Of a stretch of 64,000 nt of DNA, positions 55,317 to 64,000 are shown one piece after another (positions within the stretch are counted from its first letter, which is position 1; every line of letters starts with the position of its first letter). The notes under the pieces are model-generated. The model was given only the letters and a program-made list of their open reading frames with translations, was not told where the DNA came from and did no database searches. Source of the stretch: Melieria omissa. Its lineage: Eukaryota > Arthropoda > Insecta > Diptera > Ulidiidae. The translations under genes were made by a program, and so were the position numbers. The stretch spans positions 31,041,783-31,105,782 of the forward strand of contig OZ020269.1 in NCBI GenBank assembly GCA_963971225.1, read 5' to 3'.

Positions 55317-57203
55317 ATTTAAATATTTATTATTATAATTAATTATTAATGAATGAAGCGAATAATTAATACTTAATAAATGAATGATTTCATTAATAAT
55401 TATTATAATTTAATAATATATTATTATAATTAATTATTAATTAATGAATTAATTCACAAATAATTAATTGAATTAATTTAATTTAATTGTAAAACTCATG
55501 GAAGATTTTCTTTCAGGAAGAGATTACTATAAAAAACAAAATTTAATGGAGTCATTTGGAATCTGTGTTATTTTAGAATAATGACTTTCTAAACCAGTAG
55601 AATCATCCTGTCCTGTTCTTCGTTCGTGACATCGTTAGAAGTTATGGTCATTGTTCTTATCTTTTAGACTTTTTAACTTGAATGTTCCTATGTTGCTATA
55701 ACTATGGTTGTTGTAAGTAATTATGGATCGAACTAGGTCTGAAATGAGTTCAGAGCACTCTTTGAATTCATTATATACTCAAATTCACTAAACCTATATA
55801 TTTCATACACTACTCGTAACTACTAATCGTAACGATATTTATTGAATTCTCTTCAGAAACAGGCCAAATTTTTGCACTTTCTGAGTTGTTTTACTTAATA
55901 TTAGCTCGGTACTAGGACTCAAGTCCTTATTAAGGTTCGCTAAAAGCACTCGTATTTAACAATAAATATATCTCCAACCAGCATTGCTAAGAAACCAACA
56001 GAGATCTATGTATGACTTATGCGCCAGGCAGTTATATCTACTTTCCTTGTGTTAGCATTGTTTGTAGAGTCATTGTCTCTAAAGATTGACAGATGCAATA
56101 AAGAAATAACAAGGAATTTGTAACTTATTCAAACAATATTTTCTGAGTCACTGCCATGGAAATATCAGAATAGAATTCTTATGAAATATCTTCCTAATGT
56201 TGAAATATTTTGTGATTAGATCTTCTGGAACATATTAAATATGTTAAGATGTATAAGAATCTTGAGGTTAGGCTTTGGTGAAACTCACAAACTCAACGCA
56301 GTCAGGTTCGCTGTACAACGAGATCCCTTCTTCTTCTTAACTCTAGAATGCCCGACCAAATCAACCTTCTTTCAGGCCCATATGAAATTATATTACAAAA
56401 TAGGAGTACATTTGGTTTCATAATATTTTCATTATTTATACTTAATTTGGTTTCAAAAAATTCTGAAAGCCACATAACAAGTGAGTCAAAAATTATATTA
56501 GAAAGTTATGCATTGAAGTAATAAAAGAGTCAGTGGAGTCATTTTGACTGTCTTTGGCATTCTGCTGTTAATTTTTATCTCAGTTCTAATTGCAAATCGT
56601 TGCCTGAGCAAAAAGATTCCGTATGTATTATTAACTTCAACGGAGCAAACGATATTTGTTATCTGAGGCAAAAGGTCTAATCCTTCTGTTCGTTCCAAAA
56701 TTCACCTCCTCCTACTAGCCGAGGTTGGACAACTGCCCACTACGTATAACTCTGTTTTGGCATCTTCCAATCATGGCTTACAAATTTCATACTCAACAAG
56801 ATTTAGGCACTTAAGGTGATGCCTACAGTTCTCTTGTTCAAATTTTCATACTAAGTCATCCATATTAAGTTTCTCCGGTCTAAGCAAAATTAATTTTTGG
56901 CCTCCTTAAAATATCTGCAATTGATTTTTCTCCAAATTCAGTTGATGGCCATCCATTCAAAAGTAGAACTATAAATTCCAATCCCAGAAGTCATCACCAA
57001 AAACCCTCAGAACCCTCTTTAACCCTTTCGGGAAGGAGTTTAATTTTGAAATCCAAAATACTCTCAGTAGAAATATTCTCATGCTATGAATGTTGGGGTT
57101 AGAAAATTATATTGGATGCTCACAAACTCTGAAATCATCCTTTTATGCGGGAACACCGAAATCGAAAAAATATTTTGCGTGGGTCGTAAGATTTGCCCTT
57201 GTT
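55317..57203. other. Non-coding sequence; extreme AT palindromic tract at its start
   Basis: 55317-55490 is almost entirely A/T, built of TTAATTATTAA, ATTATTATAATT and AATTAATT words that can fold on themselves. The remainder shows no gene or element that I can support. Confidence 0.5.
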
Positions 57204-57207
57204 TTAA

Positions 57208-57961
57208 GGGAAGGCTCCCCTGGATTTGGACCGAAAAATGGTTTTTTTTTTTTGCATAAAACGAAGGCTACATATATGTAGAATATGTGTGTAAAAGGAT
57301 TTTTTGATACGACGCGTATTTTCATGGGAGAACACACCTGTCTCACGCGCGCTACGGGACGCTCCACTGCTCTAATTTGCTTCAAACGCGTTTATCTCGA
57401 AACCATTTTTTCCAATCTAACTGAAATCACCGGACTTGATCTAATTTCGATTTTCTTTTCGATTTTTTTCGATCCGATTTTCTTCATCTAAAAACTGCTC
57501 GAATGTATTTGATTTTCTGTATGCCTTGAACCTACAATTTGCATAAATAGTTATTTATTTTTAATTTTTAAATGTGGTTCAAATTAAAAAAAGGTGCAAA
57601 AAATTTAACTTTTTTCTTCAAATATTCATTGTGCAAGAATTTTTCGTTTCAATTTTTTGAGTCTGGTTCAATTCACAGACAATTTTGTTATCTTTAAGTA
57701 ATGACAATGCTTTTTGATTTCAGTCCACTACAAGAGGCTGCAGGATTACAGTTCTCGAGCGATGTTTGGCGCGCAGAGGCCTACGGAAATCGCCATTTTG
57801 TAGCCGCCATTTTGAATTTCATCAAGTTTTTTAACTTTTTAAACTCCTAAATAATAGACGAATTTAATAGTCAAAACCGGAAGTTTGTACGCCTTTTCAT
57901 TATCCCATAAAAAAATTACAAACTTTGCCTTATTTTTGCCCAAATCCAGGGGAGCCTTCCA
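57208..57961. mobile_element. TTAA-flanked element 2 (piggyBac-type MITE)
   Basis: The left terminus GGGAAGGCTCCCCTGGATTT and the inverted right terminus differ by one base over 22. TTAA lies directly outside on both sides (57204-57207 and 57962-57965). It is 754 bp long and non-coding. The internal 20-mer AAACGCGTTTATCTCGAAAC at 57384-57403 is the exact reverse complement of 43584-43603 in the first TTAA element, and GC-rich CGCGCGC words lie near it in both. The outer terminal repeats otherwise differ. Confidence 0.82.
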
Positions 57962-57965
57962 TTAA

Positions 57966-60900
57966 GGGGAATTAAAAACTTGCTGGGACGTATTATCCCA
58001 GTAGTTCCGAAAGTGTTAAGTCAAAACATCCCATAACTCACTCTGCTCTATTGTTTTGTTGCATACTTTTGTGCTGGCAATTAAATGAAAAAATCATTCG
58101 ACTATTTGAAATGTGAATTGAACAGTTTGACAATTCTTGGCTGAAATGGCGCTCGCCTCATTTAACATGACCGAGATAATCTGCAACTTTAATACAAATC
58201 AGAGCGGCGATCATTTTCATATAATTTTCAGACTTCTTTTCGTCTGCTTTGTAGCTTCTTCTTTGCTGCCATGTATGCGCTGACCTTTTCAACGGGACGA
58301 CCAACATTTCATTCAACCATTCAACCAATTTAACCATACAACCAGACAGCGACCTATTCAGTGTTGACTATGCTTTATGTACAATAAATACTTGTACAAC
58401 AACAACAATAACAAACGTTCAGTGCAATTTCTTAAATCCATTGTTCGTAATGAAAAGCCATTAAGTGCAAAAACTAGTAAAACAATGAGAGGCGAAAAAT
58501 TATACTTGACTGCAAGTAACAGCAACAAAAACAACAACAAGACGAATGGAAACGGCAGCAACGATTATTATGCGCACAGCAACAACAACAAGAACAACGA
58601 CGACAACAACGACAAGTGACCACAAAAGCGAAAAACAACAATATGTCTAACGATAAATGCTGAGAAACAACAATAAGAACAACAACAACAACAACACAAC
58701 TACCAAAGAAGGTGCCAAATGAAAAGCAACGTGAAAGTATTCGTTTGAATTTGGCGCCAACAGCACAAAGTGGGTGGGTGGGTGGGTGGGTAGTAACTTT
58801 AAATTGTAGCCATCGGCGTTGCTGGCGGATTGGTGCGATGGCGTTCAACAGTTGCGGTGGCACCTCTGACAAATTTCCATAGCAAATAAGCTTTTCATAA
58901 ATAATGAAAAGCACTTGAGGGAAATGCGAATGCGCCGCCATAAAGCAATAATAACAGCAGCTACCGTGCAGCACTCATACAGCAATAACAATAGCAGCAA
59001 CAACAAAAGCACACAAATATCAACGCAAAATATACATAAATACAAATTGTAGCAAAAGGATTACCGGCAATTATGTATTTCATTGTGTGGGTGCGTGCAT
59101 GAATGTGTGTTTGTATCTGTGTTCGTGCCTTTGTGTGCGTGAGTGAGTGCGTGCAGAGTTGTGTGCGCCATTATTGTGATTGCATTCGTGGCGGCATGGC
59201 TACGCGTTCGCTTTTGTGCGAGCCGCACTCACTCATCGCTGTCGTTTATGACCGAATTTGTTTTTGTGCGTGTTGCGCTTTTATGTTGGCCATTTTTTGT
59301 GAAAGTGCTCATTTAGAAAGTTTGCATAATGCTAATGCAGCAATTGAGGCTCTCACGCGAACCAACTAAACTTTTCAACAAAAGTAACAAACTCACACAT
59401 ACACATACAAAAATATAGATAGTGCTTTTAGTTTCCCAATTTCTTCTTAATTTTTGCCCCCTAAAATTTTCTTTGCTTATAGTTTGCATAAAATTCGTTT
59501 CATTTAATTTTTAACACATTTGCACGTTGTCCAATGCAACAATTTGAACTTTGAAAATTGCATAGCACCGGTGCAGCCACGTGCGCAGCGGCCCAGTAGG
59601 AATCATTTCCATTCATACATGTTGTGGTGTGTAGGAAATTAATCAACAAATATTGTTACATAGAATTTTTTAAGTAACATTTTAAAGTTTTATTAATTCA
59701 TTCTCCTAGTAAGACATCCAACACGTGTACCCAATTTTTGAAATCTTTTAGTTTCTAATCTGATTATCTGTGATTAACACATTCAAGCAAGGTTTCAAAT
59801 GATGTTTATGTTTTTGATTTTAGAAAAATTGATTGCTCCCAGGGCTGTGAACTCCAGAATTTGTTGTAGTGGTCTGGTTGAGTGGTTCATGATTATTTCG
59901 AACCAATTGGCTCAATTCAACTGGTTCGAATCCACTCTCGAACTAATAGATCGGCTCAAAAATAGTTGAATTTAAAAATAGTTTGGTGGGAAAATTGTAA
60001 ATGTGTAAGGGTTTCCTGCAGAAATTTACCTCACCTTTTATTTATATACAATTTATTACATAGGTTTATTCATTATAACGTGAGAAGATGTTGAGTAAAA
60101 ACGGAAAATAAATGGGTGTCGGTCCTACATTTGACACGGCCGGGGGCAACTTGGGAGCAATGGGAGCCTATTTTATAAAAACGACAATTTTGTATGGGAG
60201 CCCCATCAAGGGTTGGAGATAAGGTATAAATATGTATGAAAGAAATGTTGAGTAGAGAAAACTAGTGGGGGTCACTCATATATTTTAACCCTCTAAGAGC
60301 AACTTCTGAACAGCTGTGGAGCAACTTGTCAAATTTCCCAGATTTTTTGTGAACTTTGACCTCGATGCGGCGCCATTAAGCATTGTATTTTCACCAAACC
60401 GCATAAAATGAGAGGTTGCTGAGCATCGAGAACCCATTATTAAGAATCTCCATACAACACTAAATCATGTCTACTGTGCATTTAAAATTTGTATATTTTG
60501 CAGCTCTCAAAATGTTCCGCTTTAAAAGTCCTACGTGGCCGAATGTTTAGCTTTTGCCACACGTGCAGCAACCCAAGTTGCCTGTCACTGAGTGTGTGAG
60601 AGCGCGCTTATGTGTCCATGTCCGTGTTCGTATGTGTCTGTGTCTGTGTCTCCGTTTGGATAATTCCTTTCATATGTTTTACCAATGTTCATTGAAATTG
60701 CTCACAGTGCCATTTTGTTGTGGGCCAGCATTGTTGCCGTTGTCTTTAGTTAACATATTCGCTGCGGTTATTGTTGCTGTTGCTGTTTTTATTGTTGTTG
60801 TTGCTGCTGGTGGTAGTGGTGATGGTATTGTATGGCGATTTTTATCATCTGCTACCTTTCCAATGTGCATATTTGTGTTTCTGTACCTTTTGTGTGATTT

Positions 60901-62216
60901 GGTTTTTTTTTGCCGACTGGCAGTGTTATTGTTTTTTAGTGGTGGCATTGTTGTTGTTGTTGCACTTTAAAAGGCACATTAAAAAGTGGCAGCAAAAAGG
61001 ACAGTGGCAAAGTTTTGGCTCTCGCTCGTTCCAAGCGCCGCATGAGGTTTTCAATTATGCCGTTACGCAGTGCCGCCCGTCGTTCTCTTCGTCATACAGT
61101 AAATGCGCCCATGTGAGTATGTGTGAGTGTGTGTGTGCAGTAGTGGGTGCAGCACTTGAATTGCAAATTTCGCCTTTGCTCAGTGGCTCAGCGGTTCATA
61201 GCCAAAGTGCTGCCATGTTGCAATATCGTTCAACTGTCTGTTTGTCTGTCGGTCCATCTGCCTGTCTGTCTGTCTGCTTGCTTGGCTTGCACATTGTATG
61301 TATGTGTGCGTGCATTGTCCATCGACCAGGCGATTTTAATATTCTGCACATTCCGCATGCGTTCTATGCATGTTGAATGCGCTTTCCTCCTTTTTCCCCC
61401 CTTATTTTCTCTTTTTGGAGTTTTTGTGTTTTTGTATTTTTGCATTTCACTGCCATTGTTGTTGTTGCCGGCGCTGCTACTTTTATTTCCTGTTTCCTAT
61501 GCAACTTGCCAACGTCTGGCAAGTGGCTTGGTTGCTGGGCATGTCCGCTGCCGCTGCCGCCGCTTGCATATCAGCGTTGCTGTCTGCTTGTATGTTCCGT
61601 CCTTAAAATTGTTTACTGGCTTAGGCGGGCGGGCCGGCGGGCGGAATTTGCGTTGGTTGCGGTTGATTAAATTGAAATTTGGCCTGTTTGCTTTCGTTTG
61701 TCAGCCCGTTGGATTTTTGCTCATGCCTACAGCAATTGAATTTGATCGCTTTAAATGATTTCGATATGTGTGCGTGTGCGTGTGTGTAATCATCCAGGCG
61801 AGCGCATGCGATGCGTTCGTTGCTGATGCATCCACACTGCGTTGACTCCAGTTTGACATAGTCCAGTTGATTCAGGACCATAATTAAGGGCGTATCAATT
61901 TCTGTGACAGCTGCAGCCAGAATTGAGAGTATTGTGAAAAATTAATTAGAATTAGAATGAGCTTTGGGCTCAGTTCAACTCTTCAATTACGCTGTGGTGT
62001 TCAGTGACGGTATTTTGCAATGAAAACTGAATGCAAATGCCTGAATGCAGCAAAAACAATACTTGAAATCAAGAGGCATGACTGAACTGAGGGATTTACA
62101 AAAGAAGCACTAATGATGTTTGCTGGATATTTGTGCCAGGACAATAAATTTAGGAGTAGTGATTTTTGTTTTACTGATTTTTTAAAAAGACTTTTTGTGT
62201 TCTATTATGAGAAATT
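57966..62216. other. Non-coding, regulatory-looking sequence
   Basis: CAA/AAC-rich runs at 58393-58415, 58518-58610 and 58668-58700, a (GGGT)n run at 58770-58791, TTG-rich stretches at 60765-60815 and 60950-60963, and TGTCTGTCTGTC near 61263. Many overlapping frames (up to 203 codons at 61147-61758) are Cys/Leu/Phe/Val-rich low complexity without domains. The look is that of a large fly intron or intergenic region. No exon can be supported. Confidence 0.5.
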
Positions 62217-62218
62217 TT

Positions 62219-62370
62219 ATTTATTTTTATTTTATTTTATTTTATTTTATTTTATTTTATTTTATTTTATTTTATTTTATTTTATTTTATTTTATTTTAT
62301 TTTATTTTATTTTATTTTATTTCATTTTATTTTATTTCATTTTATTTTATTTTATTTTATTTTATTTTAT
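62219..62370 (+). repeat. (TTTTA)n microsatellite, left half
   Basis: About 30 copies of TTTTA with two TTTCA variants (62322, 62337). It is interrupted at 62371 by the solo LTR and continues with the same motif at 62966. Confidence 0.95.
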
Positions 62371-62965
62371 TGTGGTGGTTTCTGTCTGGTCGTTTAGTAG
62401 TGGATTCTGTCTGTGTTTAGGTGCGAGTTCGTAGTCCGGGTACTCTTGATTAGGAAGCGAGAGTACGCCGTAAAAGTTGGCCACAAAGGCCGCAATGTTT
62501 TCCCCGAGTGAAATAAGCAAACAAACGCGTCGCTTGATCTCAGTACGAGAAGTTGCTTTATTTTCCAAAAATTGTCCCTTATATACTAAATTCACAAACT
62601 GTTGTACGAAGGGGCAATTCCAGTGCTCCTCCCTCTATTTCCAATGCTTTCGCATCGCGCCAATCACAACCCGGGTCAAAACCGGCAACGCGGCACTTTC
62701 CCAAAGTGGGCCAGCGCACTGCGTTGACCTGCGGTAGGTCGGATCGTGTTGCATGCGCGATTGGTGCAAGCGCCCACATGTGTTGTGACATGTGTTGCCT
62801 GTGCAAGTGCAGGCCACTTGAGTGACGCCGGCGTTCTTGTGCATGCGACACTTGACACTTGCAAATGTAAACAAAGTGGCGCGCGCACCGATCGATGCAC
62901 GTCGGTCTTGCCGATTGGCTTGCGCGCTATGGTATTGGCATCAGTGGTCATGCGGTACCACTACA
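62371..62965 (-). mobile_element. Solo LTR (gypsy-like) inside the TTTTA microsatellite
   Basis: On the minus strand it starts TGTAGTGGTACCGCATG and ends AAACCACCACA (TG...CA, 595 bp), with TATATAAGGG (plus about 62577-62586) and AATAAAGC (plus 62557-62564) in promoter and polyadenylation order. It is flanked by the 4-bp duplication TTAT (62367-62370 and 62966-62969), although in a TTTTA array a 4-bp match carries little weight. Its GC-rich, CpG-containing body contrasts with both flanks. No internal element sequence remains, so it is best read as a solo LTR left by recombination. Confidence 0.8.
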
Positions 62966-63060
62966 TTATTTTATTTTATTTTATTTTATTTTATTTTATT
63001 TTATTTTATTTTATTTTATTTTATTTTATTTTATTTTATTTTATTTTATTTTATTTTATT
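62966..63060 (+). repeat. (TTTTA)n microsatellite, right half
   Basis: About 19 copies of the same motif and strand as the left half, continuing after the LTR. Confidence 0.95.
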
Positions 63061-63436
63061 ATGTAGGATAACAATATATTATATGCTGAAATTCTAATGA
63101 AAAAATTGAATGCTGACCTCTGTTGGAAACAGCAAATCGTTTGGAAAGTACAGTCATATCCTGTGATTTAATGCAAAAGATATAAATATATGATTTCATG
63201 ATCTCGATGGATTCAAATCAAGAGTCCATAACCACTTCTCTCAAAATCCTATCTCCTAACCTTTATATACTTTCTGAACCAACGCACTCCTTACATATCA
63301 TCTCAACTCGAACCAATGTTCTTGGACTCGTTTGCTACTAAAAAATATAACAACAACAAACGCAACAACTCGAATGAAATTCAATTTAGAATTAAATCAA
63401 AGTCAAACAATGCTTGTAGGTCCATACATACTAGGC

Positions 63437-63522
63437 ATCGCATCCCGGGATCCCGGACTTTTTCCAGTCCCGAAAATCCCGGGATTCAAATCTTTTAATC
63501 CCGGGATTTTCGGGATTGCAAA
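63437..63522. repeat. CCCGGGATT palindrome cluster
   Basis: A compact set of inverted and direct copies of TCCCGGGAT, CCCGGAC, CCCGAAAATCCCGGGATT and its mirror AATCCCGGGATTTTCGGGATT-like words. It can form several stem-loops. It lies 80 to 170 bp upstream of a hAT transposase remnant and may be its subterminal or a nested MITE. Confidence 0.7.
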
Positions 63523-63604
63523 AGATGCTTCAAAGTTCAAATGAAATAAATTTAAAAGCACAAAAACCCAATTCCTTATCTGAAGCAGGAGGGAGGGGAT
63601 AGAG

Positions 63605-63786
63605 GGCGTCTTTTGCAAAAGGCTTATAATTATTTACTAAGCATTCAACCAGCAAGTGTTGAATCTGAAAGATGTTTTCTCTCAGCAGGGGTTATTTGCA
63701 ATAAATTTCGCTCTAGATTAGAGGGCAAAACATTTAATGCCTTAGTATTTTTAAGATCTCAGTTTTTACTTAATCACAACGCTTAA
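63605..63786 (+). pseudogene. hAT transposase C-terminal (dimerisation) remnant
   Basis: Frame reads LLQKAYNYLLSIQPASVESE, then RCFLSAGVICNKFRSRLEGK and TFNALVFLRSQFL, with a stop at 63784-63786. This is the hAT C-terminal dimerisation motif (SVESER.FS.AG......R..L........FL). The usual SER-x-F-S-x-AG spacing is one residue short, suggesting an in-frame codon loss. No upstream catalytic domain is readable. Confidence 0.85.
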
Positions 63787-64000
63787 CTTTTTTATCGAAA
63801 TAATCGAAGTAAAACTAAAAGTACTAACAAATTAACTATTTTATTTTTTTTTATCAAATATGCGTATATATGTACGTTATGATACATTTGATGCAAAGCA
63901 ATAAGTTATGTTTAAGTGTCATTTTTGGATAAAACAAAATGTTATCAAACTGAAGTTAAATGTCAAATGAAAAACTTTTAAGTTAAACAAAATGTTGTCA
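63787..64000. other. AT-rich end of window
   Basis: No feature supported. A 3' terminal repeat for the hAT remnant was not identified. Confidence 0.4.

Noticed and set aside
59840..59990. CAGGGCTGTGAACTCCAG as a hAT terminus
   Set aside because: No matching inverted end or 8-bp duplication could be found nearby.
61147..61758. 203-codon open frame
   Set aside because: Cys/Leu/Phe/Val-rich low complexity, overlapped by comparable frames on the same strand, no domain or splice evidence.
62113..63097. Phe-Ile-Leu-Tyr repeat proteins
   Set aside because: Translation of the TTTTA microsatellite.

Overview
The window looks like nuclear, largely non-genic DNA of a higher fly (Diptera, Brachycera; a tephritid fruit fly is my best guess). 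The organism call rests on three things: mitochondrial-derived sequence in fly gene order (COI, tRNA-Leu(UUR), COII, tRNA-Lys, tRNA-Asp, ATP8, ATP6); AT-rich DNA with many CAA/TTG runs, as in dipteran introns; and a mixture of BEL/Pao, copia, gypsy-like, mariner, piggyBac and hAT remnants. I see no intact host protein-coding gene. Everything recognisable as coding is a transposon or mitochondrial pseudogene.

Layout. 1-13898 is a satellite of the hexamer GTACCC mixed with the octamer GTGTACCC, in three domains distinguished by private variants and partly organised in higher-order repeats. It is followed at once by a minus-strand, 5'-truncated BEL/Pao retrotransposon (13899-18205), then a second satellite block in the same orientation (18206-19272). 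Next comes a nuclear mitochondrial insertion (NUMT): a cytochrome b piece (19273-19395), an internally deleted mariner (19396-19769), then COI to ATP6 (19770-27576), which ends directly on a third satellite block (27577-27751). The NUMT was hit twice by hAT-type elements, a 5.3-kb one inside COI (20075-25378) and a 156-bp one in the tRNA-Asp anticodon arm (27137-27292). Both have exact 8-bp target duplications. Removing the large one plus one duplication restores a COI frame of 399 codons and a stop.

27752-64000 is AT-rich, apparently intergenic or intronic DNA with many non-autonomous or decayed elements whose ends can be placed: a TA-flanked element with perfect 27-bp inverted repeats (30916-31838), a hAT-like element (37027-37519), piggyBac and mariner transposase remnants fused together (40707-41152), a tRNA-derived SINE with 14-bp target duplications (41531-41873), two TTAA-flanked elements sharing an internal motif (43051-43782 and 57208-57961), a mariner deletion derivative with perfect 26-bp TIRs (45963-46728), a decayed minisatellite (46740-48060), a cluster of LTR-like fragments (50338-51772), the 5' end of a copia-like element with LTR, primer-binding site and gag (54368-55316), a solo LTR that split a (TTTTA)n microsatellite (62371-62965), and a hAT transposase C-terminus (63605-63786).

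No operon-like or pathway context exists here. The most unusual object is the chain satellite / BEL / satellite / NUMT with nested transposons / satellite. It suggests repeated break repair or insertion in a satellite-rich locus, though an assembly join at the satellite edges cannot be excluded from sequence alone.
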